A DNA stretch of 64,000 nucleotides, from positions 868,001 through 932,000 of the forward strand of contig VICG01000014.1 of the NCBI GenBank assembly GCA_008692225.1, written 5' to 3'. The notes beneath the pieces are model-generated. The model searched no databases and was not told the DNA's origin. It worked only from the letters and a program-made list of their open reading frames with translations. Every line of letters starts with the position of its first letter. The stretch's first letter is position 1. This DNA is from Monilinia fructicola. Lineage: Eukaryota > Ascomycota > Leotiomycetes > Helotiales > Sclerotiniaceae. A program made the position numbers and the translations under genes. Positions 12,539-23,850 of the stretch are shown here, in pieces.

Positions 12539-13198
12539 ATGAACAGTGAATATCTACCGCTCTCCCAAGAGTACGACAATGCCAGCCGTCACCCACCCCT
12601 CGTTCCCTTGGAGAGCCTCCTCACATCGCCTTGGCACCTATCCATGGCCCCTTCCAATCCCATAAAAGCCACCCCCATCCCGAACTCTCCTCGGAATCAA
12701 GAACTGCGAGCCTTACCCTAACATTCCCAAGCTATACCCGGCCGTCGAATCCCTCGTGCGTATTCGCCGACACAGTTGTATGAATGGGAAGATACCGACC
12801 TATCCATGGATTTCTCAGGTCGCGCTTCGATGTCATCTCATCTCAGGCCACCTGGGCACTTTCTCGTCGTCATCTTTGCACGAACCACCATCTCATCTCA
12901 TCCCATCTCATCTTATCTCAGGCCCTCCCACCATCCCAACTCCCAACTCCCAGAACATAATCTCAACTCGCCTAAACTCATCCACCCCAGCTTAGACAGA
13001 CATCCACCAATATCTTCCCGTGTTGCCCTCCCCCCCACACACACCCAAGGTGTACCGCCAACGACCGCCCACCCTCCTCGCCATCCACAAACCACCCTCC
13101 CACCTCCCCACCCCCAACCAGGAATTCCCAAGTCCAAACCGATAGAGGACCAGACGGAAATACAGACGAGACAGCAAAGGGAAAAAAAAAACTTATGA
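12539..13198 (+). pseudogene. Possible hypothetical gene or relic interrupted by one in-frame TAA
   Basis: From the ATG at 12539 one frame runs 60 codons to a TAA at 12719-12721, then continues in the same frame for about 158 codons to 13198. Residues around the join look protein-like (EYLPLSQEYDNASRH before, LYEWEDTDLSMDFSGRAS after). After about 12840 the frame becomes Pro/His/Ser low-complexity, as chance CT-rich DNA would give. No GT-AG intron removes the TAA. I do not recognise a family. Confidence 0.2.
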
Positions 13199-13778
13199 TA
13201 TTCACTGGATTGCCAAGAGCTCGTGTACTCAACATGATGATTCTCTTCAGAGCGGGCGCTTCGAGTCATGGTACTATGCGTGGCGGTAACGTGTATCCAT
13301 GCGCCCATGCACTGACGCCCCATCCATTCCCACATGCGTCTTCCCCCCTCGACCAAAGTACGTGACGCCGCAGTTTATGGGGCAGGATTCGGATCGGTGG
13401 GGGTCTTTGTATCTTGCGAGAAAGGGGTATGGGGTGGGTATTTGTATGCCAACTTGGGTATCTAGCGTACCCAAGATCCAAACCAAGCGACGCTAAGGAA
13501 TGAAAGATGTTGAGAGAGAAAGAAGTAGTTCATGGGGACGCTCGATGAAAAATTTCCATTGCTTATGGTGTGAGCTTGTTTTGTTTGACCTGTGATGCTA
13601 CCATGCTTGAAGAGTTCATTGGATCACTGCTCGTCCACCCAGTCTATAGCTCCAGAGATTCGATATCCTCATCTCAGATGCTTCTCCGCATCTCCATATG
13701 GCCCTCGTCATAATGACCAGACACTTCACACTAACGACGCCCCATTTCTGGTGGCAGGAGATCTTCAGAACATACCCC

Positions 13779-14921
13779 TCAAACCAACACCCCCTCTCCC
13801 TCCCCCCAGCACCTCCTAAAAATCCTCTGCCTATGCTGAACTAGATTTCTCCATCTTTCCACTCCCTCGCCTAGCCTTGTGTCCCCCTTCTCCCATCCTA
13901 ATCCCTCATCCCCCAGCAACCACGTATAAGCAAAAACACTTGCATCAAAGATCCCCGGTCCATCCCCAGCAAACCACTTCTCCTCCCCAAGTAACAAACT
14001 CAACGCCTCCCACGCCCTGTCGGCCTCCCTGTAGATCAGATCCTCGTCGATAATCTCCGCACTTTTCCGCAACTCCGATTCGGCTGCTGAACGCAACTGA
14101 TGTGATGTATAGAGGCGAACAAGAGGGGAGGAGGAAGTTGGATCTATGTAAAGGGGTGTGGCGATTGCGCGAAAGTTTGAGGGCGTTAGGTAAAGCGCGT
14201 GGAGCTTTGAGAGTTAGTATAGAGTTCTGATATTGAAGGGAGAGATACATACCCAAGCATTTCGTATATTGTGATCGATCAAAGCTTGATAAGCTTCCAG
14301 CTTCCTGCCTTTTGGTTCATGGAGTTTCTTTCCCTGTTCCCTTGCATATTTCACCAGACCATTACTTGGTATTGGTAGGCAATCTTGTGAGGGGTTCGAT
14401 TTGATGGCTGGTAAGAGGAAAGGTAGAACACCAGTAGGCGAAGCATGATTATTGGAAGAAACGATTCTATGATCAACTCCTGCGAGCTTTAGGAATGTCT
14501 GCCAATATTTGTCAGCCTTGTTTTCCTTTGATTTGATACTTCAAATCTCTAAAACAGGTAAACACACCTGCCATTTCAAACACCCCGGATTAAAACTTGG
14601 TCTACCCTCACTCAGCTCCTCATCATCCTCTTTACAAAAGATATATAAGCTGGGTAGTCTAGCATCTTGGTCCCTTCTTTTATTTGGCCCAGGACGTCTC
14701 TGTGGTAACTCGTTTCCTGGATATGTAATAACAGGAACTTTATCGAATAATTTCTTAACGAGTCTAGGGATAGTAAAGAAATCCGTCACAGCATTTTTTT
14801 GTCGAGTGAAATTGGATTGATTATATGAAGTATCTTTCTCATTCTTCGTAGACCTTGAAGCGGCGGTTGAAGCGGCGGTTGCTGATTCAGTTGAAGGAGG
14901 AGACATATCCTTCCCTTGCAA
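13779..14921 (-). CDS. Metaxin/SAM35-like mitochondrial outer-membrane assembly protein
   Basis: Three exons: 14921-14568, 14498-14253 and 14204-13779, with introns of 69 and 48 nt, giving 341 residues. An alternative start lies five codons in (MSPPST). After a low-complexity N-terminus, a GST-N-like half (about 75-190) starts at LPSLYIFCK and contains FNPGCLKWQTFLKLAG, typical of metaxins. The C-terminal GST-C-like half holds EEKWFAGDGPGIFDASVFAY, close to the metaxin/SAM signature in which the helix after G-P-G/S binds D-A-x-x-F-A. Metaxin-family proteins (fungal Sam35/Tob38 and Sam37) belong to the SAM complex that inserts beta-barrel proteins into the outer membrane. I favour SAM35, but Sam37 or an unassigned metaxin-like GST remains possible. 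No frame breaks. Confidence 0.75.
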
Positions 14922-17009
14922 CTCTTGGGGAATTGTACTCCGTACAGACCAGGGGGTAAAATCAGATCAGAATGACAAATGCTGTAACTACTGGAGCTAG
15001 TAGGTGGACAGATTCGGTGAGTCTTCTCCTTTCCTATGGATGTGGTTGGTTCCAGATTCAAGGTATAAATTATCATGAACTAATAAAATAAATTGATGAG
15101 GCTGCATTTTGGCCTCACGTCTCTCATGTCTCTCACTCACCTCACCGCCCTTGGCACAACTCTTTCTTTTTTTTTCCTTTTTGTTTTTTTCGATAGCCGC
15201 GTCATTTCTTCACAACCCGACAGACAGATCCAACTAGTTCTAGTATGCAGAAAAGGACCGACGAAAGCAAAGCGGGAAGGATGGGAACAGCTTGTAGCTT
15301 GGTAGGTCCTTGGTAAGGTGGCACGTGAGCAGTCAAGGTAAAGTAAGGAGAGAGAGAGAAGAGTTAGTTTTTATATTAAATTCTTATATTCTTACTGTTT
15401 ATTCTTATGTTCTCACCGTCTTGTATGCTCATATTCTCATATTCCTACTGTATACAACTGCACTCCGTAAGGGCAACCCAATAAGTACTGTACCGATGGA
15501 TCATCTTTCACACGGTTTCCATGCACACCGGTAGTCCCCCGCATAAGGTTACAGCTTGATACAGACAGTATCGGTGCATACATACTGTGCTCTGGACTTA
15601 CTACAGTACTTACCTAGTACTCAATACTACTTATATTTGCCCGAAGGTTCAATTCAATGCCGAACTATCTCCCTTCTTTTAATTGATGGAAAATTGGATT
15701 GATAATTCCATCCGTAGCATCGGGATACCAAATCGGGATATTATGCCTACTTGTTAGCCTACCCAGGTTAGGACTGTGAAGACGTACGGATTAGATGGAC
15801 AAGTGACTCGTGAGTGGATTAAAATTGAGGTTATCGTGAAAGCCACTTAAGAGAAGTACAGTACTGTACTCTGTAACTAGCAGATTGAAGTGGTACCATA
15901 TTATCACCAAATACTTATATCTGGCATGAGCATGATGGGATGAGATGAACTGCATTGAGATCTTGAAAGTTGAAAAGCCTCGAATGCGAGGATGCATGAA
16001 TCTACTGTACGCCGTACGGAGTACTCTGTACAGGACTGACTAGGTATGGAAGAGTCCCCGAAGAAGAAAGATATGGGTATTCCAAGGTTGGTTCAGGTAC
16101 GATGCATGTGCTGTAAGATCTCCATCATATGCAACTAGCAACAGGGTAATTGTTTGATCAGTACAGTACAGTAGCTACTATCGTATTTATATAATCCCTA
16201 TTACATTGTATAAGCGACCAGAAAAAACTCCCAAGGGCAATGGAATAAATGAAGGAGGTCATAAATAACTAACCGAGAGGTGTTCCGTTGATTGACGAGT
16301 GAGGTCTTGCTTGACTGTCCACAGGTGTGAATAAACAATAATTAAGTAACATTCATTCAATCAATCCAATCTTCACTGATCAAAATTCAAACATATCCAT
16401 CTGCCTACCTAGATACTCCTACTTATCTAGCAAATACAGTATCTTCATATCCTCAATCGCAACCTTACAAAGTCGACGTAAACCAAATCGTCAACAACCT
16501 CGGATGAGAGAAAGCGCTCGAATCATTTTGGTTCAAGTTACACAAGATCACGCAAGTTAACGGCGGGATCAACAATTGTACAGTAAAGTACAGTACAAGC
16601 AGGGCATGCACTTGTTTTACTGGACAATCCATGGATACTCCATACAGACTTACAGGCTTATGGTACAACTAGCTCGAAAGGAAAAAACACCAAAAAACAA
16701 ATAAATGCTTAGCGATATGGGGAAATTCTCAAAAGGGGTTAGTTAAATGAGGTTTTGACCTTTGGGAGAGTCAAGTACCTTGTAGATTGCGGAGAAACAA
16801 AGCGACGTTACTTAAGGGATGTTGGTAGACTAACTAACTACTCACTACAGATCACAGAGTACAGAGTACAGAGTACAGAGTACTTGTACAGAGCAAAAGA
16901 GAGCACTGTTTGTATATCTGTTTGAATCATGTTATTATACTTTCAGTATTACATAAGTAGCCGACAACAACAAAAGAAAGTCGAGAAACCCTGATGGCCT
17001 TCTTCTTGA

Positions 17010-17075
17010 TGATGATGATGATGATGATGATAATGATGATGATGATGATAATGATGATGATAATGATAATGATGA
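17010..17075 (+). repeat. GAT trinucleotide microsatellite
   Basis: About 20 GAT units with scattered AAT interruptions, non-coding. The minus-strand frames across it translate only to Ser or His tracts. Confidence 0.85.
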
Positions 17076-17757
17076 GGTAATAGGAAAAGGCAAGAAAAGA
17101 GAGTTTGACATATCATAAGATATTTGGAGTATAAACCAATTAGATATGAGTATATCTTCAAAAAACAAAAAAGAGGAGATCCCAATATCTTTAACATTTT
17201 TTAGCTAATACCCTGAATTCTTTATCCCTGAACCATCCCATCTCAATCAATACTGGACTGACTGTGTCGGATGACGCTCCTTCATCATCCAATGCCTTTA
17301 CCGAAAAGAATTCTTCATCAGTCCACTGAGTCCAGTAAGTGCAAGTAGAACGAGCTATAGTCTACAGGACAATCAATCCCTTCTACTCGAGTGATATCAA
17401 CCCACTTCTGACCTTGTCTTGTTTCCCTTGTCTACCTTGTCTACCTTGTCTACCTACCTAGCTTGTCCTTTGAATCTAATGATCATAAAAAGTTGTGAAT
17501 AAAGAAAAATACTCGTCGCTTAATTCAAAATACAGTCAGTATACTTGACACTCCCTTCATAATCATACTCGAGTAATTATAATAAGAATAGCCCTTGGAA
17601 GAATAACAATAATCCTAAAAGGAATCCATCTCAAACAAAGACTAAGAAGTGGCTCATAACCAATCTACCTACCCGTGGACCTCAGCTACCCATCTATTAT
17701 CATCCTCATTTGACCGACCTCTTTAATAACTACCGTTTTCCCACATCTTTCTCCTTA

Positions 17758-17850
17758 CAACATTACAACATTACAGCATCACAGCAACACAGCAACACAG
17801 AAACACAGCAACACAACATCACTCACAACATCACAACATCACAACATTCC
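17758..17850 (+). repeat. Degenerate ACAACATC/ACAGCAAC tandem repeat
   Basis: Imperfect units of 8-9 nt (ACAACATTAC, ACAGCAACAC, ACAACATCAC) repeat for about 90 nt. Non-coding. Confidence 0.75.
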
Positions 17851-18026
17851 TACTTGACTACCAACTACTTAACTACTCCGCTCCCGCCTCACCTTGCTAC
17901 TACTGTACATCATAATTTCAGGTTACAGTACTTCCATAAAGAGTTGCACCTAGCCAGTCTTCTTACCCCTCACTTCACCTTACTTTACCTCACTTCACCT
18001 CAGCTCACCTCATTCCCCAAGCTCAA

Positions 18027-18083
18027 CTTAACTCGACACCTCTACTCAACTCGACACCTCTACTCAACTCGACACCTCTACTC
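18027..18083 (+). repeat. Three tandem copies of an 18-nt unit
   Basis: The unit CTCAACTCGACACCTCTA is present three times head to tail, about 530 nt upstream of the small gene at 18613. Confidence 0.85.
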
Positions 18084-18612
18084 TCACTCACACCATTTCT
18101 TTCTTTGACACATCTCATATACTCCTCTCTCGTTATCTACCGGTACCATTACGCAAACCAATTTTAACTTTCATGTCTACCGTCAAAACCGTTCCAAGAC
18201 AAACTCTCAATTTCTCAAACATCCAAAACTAGCCTGATCGTCACATCAGATCAAAATCCTCGACTCCCACTATAAGTCCGGGGTTTGAGTTTAGATAAGT
18301 CGACTAAAATACGCACAAGAACCACTAAAGAAGATTTTGATTTGTTCGACCGAGGTATACGCATTTCGGTAGTTACGACCAAAAATCGAGACAAAAGGAA
18401 GGGTTTATCCATACGTGGTCGATCGATCAAGGATACTTATTAGCACTTATTTTGCAAAACAACATAGAGAGAAAAGTTTCTTCATCTCAAGTTCTCACTT
18501 CCACCTTCACAACTTTGGCTCGTCGCTCAATATATAGAAAGCACACCTCTCAAACCTCACACGACCAACAACCAAACAACCCACCCACTCTCACCACCCC
18601 CAAACCGCAAAA

Positions 18613-18876
18613 ATGAACGCACCCCTCACATCCCCCACTCACACCAACACCTCATCGAACTATTTCCAATCGTTCCCAGCCTCTTCCAAATCCTCAATAT
18701 CTCCTTCCTCCAGCGGACCAACCTCTGCTCCTCAACCTCCCGCACAACAACCACAACGCTCCTCAAGCCAAGATGAAACATCACCGTTTTTAAAAGATTT
18801 CAATCTCGTTGCCGAGGCAGCCAAGAGGGCACAAATGGCCTGCTTGATGAGGGATATGGAAGGCTGTGGGTTGTAG
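18613..18876 (+). CDS. Small conserved-looking hypothetical protein (87 aa)
   Basis: A single-exon frame starts at an ATG in good fungal context (CAAAAATGAAC) after a long CA/CT-rich leader with a TATATAG box. The N-terminal two thirds are Ser/Pro/Thr/Gln-rich and probably disordered. The C-terminus, SPFLKDFNLVAEAAKRAQMA, followed by a CLMRDMEG end, is a compact amphipathic helix of the kind I associate with short conserved proteins of filamentous fungi, though I cannot name the family. No signal peptide or membrane segment. An open frame continues over the stop in another register (18866-19225); I see no splice site joining it. Confidence 0.5.
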   Translation: MNAPLTSPTHTNTSSNYFQSFPASSKSSISPSSSGPTSAPQPPAQQPQRSSSQDETSPFLKDFNLVAEAAKRAQMACLMRDMEGCGL

Positions 18877-20048
18877 GCGTACGAGGAATGGGAAGACGAA
18901 AGGGTTGATTTGTGATGTCCAAGGCAGAAAAATGATGTGCGATGATGCAATTCCCGAATTTATGGTCCGCCAAGAGCATGAAAAACAATATACTCTCGGA
19001 CGAACGGGGTGGGGGCCAAAAGAAAACCAAGGGGCAAGTATGATTCTTGTCGCGGTTTTCAATGTCTCGTTAATGCTACACAACCATGTACATCTCGCTT
19101 CGACCGGCCGATGCAACCAACCCCTTCATCTTCAACATACCTCGCATACCTCGCAACTCACAACATCTCCTTCCCCCCCAACGCAGCTCGCAAAACCTCG
19201 ACAAATAACGAAACCACGAGTTTAAGACGGCGTTCTCGGTCTTGGATTTGGATTACAATGGGATCCTGCACAGCGGAGTTTTTGGCGTGTTTATTTTGTA
19301 TAGATTGATTAATAAGTCCAGTTATCAATCAACCCATCATACTTGATTTTCCTTTCATTGTTCCTGCGCTTTTGCACCGCATCTATGTACTGCAGCGCCG
19401 CGTGGATACGCGCGATTTTTCTTTTCCCGTCCCAGTTTTCAGTGTGCAGTTGCCAGAGGAAGAGGCAGAGGCAGGGGCAGAGGCAGAGGCTGAGATTTCC
19501 TACCCTTAGAGGGTCGATAGATTCCCGCGCAGGGACTCAGGGCTCAAGACTTCTTTCTACAGGATGATGATAGACGCGCGATATCCATACCGATGAATGG
19601 CTCCCCGGGACCAGAAGATTCGCATTCGCATTCGCATCCGCATCCAAGTCCTATATAGATCTCATCGTGGGATAGATGAGACGAGCGATGCCACAGTGCT
19701 TCACACCATACATACATACATAGCTATACAATCAAATAATACCAGATGTCCCCATCCATCCATCATCCATCATCCATCTGCAAGCCCATCCCATCCCATC
19801 TCACCCCCGAAAATCCAATGTGCATACCCACCCAGCCCGATCTCCCATCCTTCCCCTCTCCCCCAACCCCCCTTCGAATTCCTCCTCTCGTGACTCCTGA
19901 CTCTTGACTCTTGACTCTTGACTCTCTTCAATGAAATCCCCGCCCCGCCCCGCCCCGCTCCCATTTACTGTACTGTACTGTACTGCACTGCACGGGGTAA
20001 ATAGCCTAATCTAATCTAATCCAATCCAACTCAACTCAACTCAATCTA

Positions 20049-20081
20049 ACCGAACCGAACCGAACCGAACCGAACCGAACC
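20049..20081 (+). repeat. CGAAC pentanucleotide repeat
   Basis: Six tandem CGAAC units preceded by related CAACT units. Confidence 0.85.
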
Positions 20082-20104
20082 AATGGAAAATACATAATAC
20101 AGTA

Positions 20105-20134
20105 CTCGAGTACAGTACAGTACAGTACAGTACA
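20105..20134 (+). repeat. AGTAC pentanucleotide repeat
   Basis: Five or more tandem CAGTA units follow a GTACTCGAGTAC palindrome. The same unit occurs singly throughout the window. Confidence 0.8.
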
Positions 20135-20384
20135 ATGACCCCAGCCGCGCCCCGCACTTCTCTTCCACCCCACCCCACCTACATACAGTATGGATGCCCG
20201 TGTCCTCCCGAATATGTGTGTGTGTGTGTGTTGGTGTTTGCTTGCTTACTGGGCAATATGAATGGGCATGCGGTGTAGATATGTACTGCGTGGATACAGT
20301 ATATACATACATAAGCGCGTACACGGCCTGTAAATTATGGATGGCGAGGGAGAGAATAAATGTACTACTCCAGCTACAACTTCT

Positions 20385-20426
20385 CTGCATTCTGCATTCT
20401 GCATTCTGCATTCTGCATTCTGCATT
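20385..20426 (+). repeat. CTGCATT heptanucleotide repeat
   Basis: Six perfect head-to-tail copies of the 7-nt unit, about 450 nt beyond the GID1 stop codon. Confidence 0.9.
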
Positions 20427-20876
20427 CTACAGAACGCATATCCTCTACCACGCACAAGACTCGCCAATTACGACTGTTCATCGAGCAGAGAACTCAGGAT
20501 TCGTGACTTGAGAGTCAGAACGTATTGTGAAGGGATGAGTGCACGGAAAGGCCAGCCGTATTAGCATGGCGAGAAAGCGGCACGGAAGTTCAATGTTGTT
20601 TCAATATGATGTACGATTGCCTATCGCTGTTGACTAGTCCATAACCAGGACTTGTATGACTCCCCCGTCCATTCCCATTCCCCAATCTGGTTTCCTGTAC
20701 CCCTGCATATGAATAGTCCACATCACCGCTCGCTCCCAACAATAATGCCACACCACCATAATCAGTCGACTTGCGATACGCTTGCATCATACCACATCTC
20801 GCATGCATGAAGTTGTAAAAGTTCTTCCCCCAACATCCCAGGGATCCTGTGTATCTATACAAATCAATCCCCGTTA

Positions 20877-23850
20877 TCATCTACTACCACGCCCACGATC
20901 ATACTTCCCCGGTCGAATATAATCATCAATATTAACAAAAGCCCCTGGACCACCGTTTTCTCTCAAATCTTCTAAGAGAACTGTTGTTTGTTGATAGACT
21001 TGCTCGAGGGCCGCGGAGGACGATTTGCCAAGGGAAACTATCGTTTTTGTAAGTAGTCACGTATGTACATGAGAAGAGAGTGTGTTGATCTTTCAAAAAC
21101 GAAGAAAGATAGAAAAACTTACGAAGAATAGCGGAATTTAATTCCTCCGCTACTGCAACCCTCCCACTTAGATCCATAATATGCGAGACAGTTTTCTCAT
21201 TAATAGGATCTTTATAGGCAAGCAACGAGAAAGCATCTTCCAAAGCTTTGCTAACCTCTTTTCTTGGATCATCCTTGAATTCAGCCTGAAGGACTTTTCC
21301 ATATAACAAAGTTTCCCAGAGTAAATTTTGAGATCCGGCTTCAGAATCTGTGCCTCCATCCATTTCCATTCTGTCCCAATTGTTGGCTTGAGGTTGATGA
21401 TCGTCCATTTCCATGTCATGATTTATAATGTCATCGTACCAATCTCCGTTATTTGTCGCATTCTTCTTCGATCCGTTGGTTGAATTGGCATTGTTATGCA
21501 TTTCTGCCATTTTCCGAACCATTTCGATGAACTTGCGACATCTCAGTCGAAAATAAACATGTTCGTTATCTTTGAGAACTTGAGGGTAATGTGCGTTGGT
21601 ATGGTTGAGAGCCTGCTCGATATCTCCTTCCAAGATTGCTTTACGTATTCCTGTATAACATCAGTATTAAAGCCCGTGATTCAGCATAAATACCTACGTT
21701 GCCTATGACCAGCATCCTCATCCTCCTTGATATTAAAACCTCCTATGACAACATCTGGATCCATGTTTAAAGCCTTTTTTTCCGAGTGAACTTCATCCGC
21801 AAAAGCTCTTGCCGTGTCGACATAGCCATCATGTGTTAGAAACTGTAAAACCTATTCGAGTTCAGTCATGAAACAGTAAAACTTATTGAAAGTCCATCAT
21901 ACCAAAGATTGGATCAATTCCGTTTCACTCAAAGGTGGTGCAAGCTTGATAGTACTGATCAAAGGGTTAAAATCTGAATAAGCCACAAGACTGGGTTTTA
22001 AGTACCTGGTCGATGCTATTTCTTTTTTGATTTGTCTTTCTTCCTGCTGTATGATTCGTCAGCATATTGAAAAATGCACCAAGATAGCAGAGACGATATG
22101 AGGGAGGGTAGGTGAATGAAACCTATACCCTCATAGCAATACCAGCTAGGCGAGCTAGCCTAGCATTGCTGCTCATCATACGTGCTTCTCTAGCTAATAA
22201 CTGCCTATGCCTCGATAATACTCTCATCGACCGTCTCACCGATTGCATACGCTCAGTGGGACTCGCCTCAGCGACAGGAGGTATGACACTAGTCATATCT
22301 GTCCGGTTACGTCGGGTGCCAACTCCGAGTGCTTCATATCTCGCGGCACTTCTCGCTATAATATTCTGTATTACTCTTGTCCTCTGGGGTACCGCATCTC
22401 CCAAAGTCAACATAGGGCGAGGAGGCATGCCATCGGCTATATCTATCTCGAGGCTTATAGGCATAATGAAAATGTGGAATTGCAGAAATGTTTTGACTAA
22501 CCAAAATCATGCCATCTATGTCAAAGACAAATGGACTTTGCCCAAAATTTACTCTAATATGCTCGCCAGGTTTTTTCATTCCAATGGAGGGAAAGAGCTT
22601 CCCCTTTCCATTTATATTATGGAAGGCGGTACCTTGAAGAATAATGTTAACAATTGTTCCACGTGAATCAAATAGAATTCCGGAATTTCAATGGGCTGTA
22701 GAAGAAGAAAAGATTCAAAAATACAGACCTAAACAATCTCCATTTTGTGTAAAAAACGCTGATCCAGTTGAAAAGTTTATTCCACAACCTATCGTATCAT
22801 CTGTGTTGAATGATGGTCCGTAAATCTTCCCAGAATTTGAACAGCCATATGCATGGCCATCATCGCCATGATATGCCCAAGAATCAGGTTCCCACCCCGG
22901 CAATCTTGATAGGGGTACTTGTTTAGTAGAGAACCCAATACCGATAGAGCTACTAGAGGGGATGTTAGAAAGTCTCCATATACATAATCCAGGTAAAAAA
23001 CATACTCCTCTCTCTTCCGTGACAAAATGGTTACCTCAAAGTAATAAATTCCACATTGAGGCGGCATAGGATTATCCGATCTTATGGAGCATGCTTCAAG
23101 ATCTCGATCATTCATAGATTTTGGACCTGTCAGTTTGACCTCTAATCCATCACTCAAAATTTCCAAAGCCCCATACTTGTCAGTCGAACTCCATCTACTC
23201 GGTAACGGTGGCAAGGTTTCGTCCTCGACGAGGGGAGATTTTTCGATAAGATCATAAGGTCTACCTCGATGCGAAGGCACCATCTTTGCATGTAGATTGA
23301 TACTGCTGGCACTAGTTGAGAGAGAATTTGGTTGTGATGATGGAGCTGATCCATCTCTATGCGCCCGAATTTTTGCCTTATGCGCCTCCTCTAAATTTTG
23401 AACATATTTCGATCTCTTCAGATATGATGGCACAAAGAAATGGTCCGCATGTCCATCGATTCCACCATAACCATATCCATTTGCAAGTGAGCCAAATGCA
23501 CTTGAGAAGCTGGGTAGTTGTCCTCCTCTCGATCCTGATCTTCCATGATTGACCCCGCCATTACTATCTTCCTCATCAAAACCGGTGACCCCCCCATATC
23601 CGTAATGTCCAGCCGCATAAGCATAATCTGGGTCGTTGTAATGGGGGTAGTGTTCTTGATTTGTATTCGCGTATAGAAGATTTGGGAAAGCGGAGGATCT
23701 TGAAGGTTGCCCGAATTGTTGAGAATTACCTGTAGCTATGCCAGACACAACAGAGGCGTATGAAGATCTTCGTGGCATGAAACCGGGAGCTCCAGTAGGC
23801 ATACCGGAGTCTGGGGCCCCCGGTGAGCCCGAAGGATATGAGTTTGTCAT
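20877..23850 (-). CDS. VID30: GID1/VID30 (RanBPM-like) subunit of the GID/CTLH ubiquitin ligase
   Basis: Nine exons: 23850-23006, 22952-22729, 22632-22502, 22446-22129, 22046-22006, 21954-21903, 21851-21698, 21650-21123, 21037-20877; 817 residues. A Ser/Gly/Tyr-rich N-terminus precedes the SPRY domain (about 225-400), with IGIGFS, LPGWEPDSWAYHGDDG, IGCGINF, FFTQNG and FVFDIDGM. A LisH follows (SLVLQFLTHDGYVDTARAFA, about 535-570), then CTLH (AILEGDIEQAL) and CRA parts, ending in YDRGRGSR. In yeast Vid30 scaffolds the GID E3 that degrades gluconeogenic enzymes. Exon 4 (106 codons, phase 0 at both ends) inserts an Arg/Ala-rich segment between SPRY and LisH where other family members run straight on. 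Its 3' intron is textbook (GTATAG, CTGAC, CAG), its 5' acceptor CTCGAG less so, so it may be constitutive, alternative or intronic. Confidence 0.9.

Larger units (their letters stand above)
9822..13778. other. Four-kilobase region without a recognisable intact gene
   Basis: Between the end of the SP-RING gene and the 3' end of the metaxin-like gene. It contains a TG repeat, a GC-richer segment at about 10640-12500 with overlapping open frames I cannot assign, and a stop-interrupted frame at 12539-13198. The CT/CA-rich DNA at 12840-13180 is low-complexity. Confidence 0.5.
14922..18612. other. Repeat-rich intergenic region
   Basis: No supported gene. It separates the start of the metaxin-like gene (minus) from that of the small protein at 18613 (plus), so it contains both promoters. 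It is rich in CAGTACAGTA and TACGGAGTAC motifs (16008-16025 and 16855-16890 are dense) and in simple repeats. The pyrimidine/CA-rich DNA from 18480 to 18612, with TATATAG near 18528, looks like core promoter and 5' leader. Confidence 0.5.
18877..20876. other. Intergenic region, very dense in different short tandem repeats
   Basis: No supported gene between the small gene at 18613 (plus) and GID1 (minus), which converge here. It holds (GGCAGA)n near 19460-19490, (GCATTC)n near 19620, (GACTCTT)n near 19900, (CGAAC)n, (AGTAC)n and (CTGCATT)n within about 1 kb. Confidence 0.5.

Noticed and set aside
12776..13356. Pro- or Gly/Trp-rich frames on both strands
   Set aside because: Low-complexity CT/CA-rich DNA opens several frames together; only the short part near 12740-12830 was kept, as tentative.
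17710..18108. 132-codon plus-strand frame rich in His, Thr and Asn
   Set aside because: Produced by CAC/CAT-type repeats upstream of the small gene at 18613.
22112..22666. 184-codon plus-strand frame, hydrophobic
   Set aside because: Lies antisense to GID1 exons 3 and 4; the minus-strand reading gives the SPRY end and matched splice sites.
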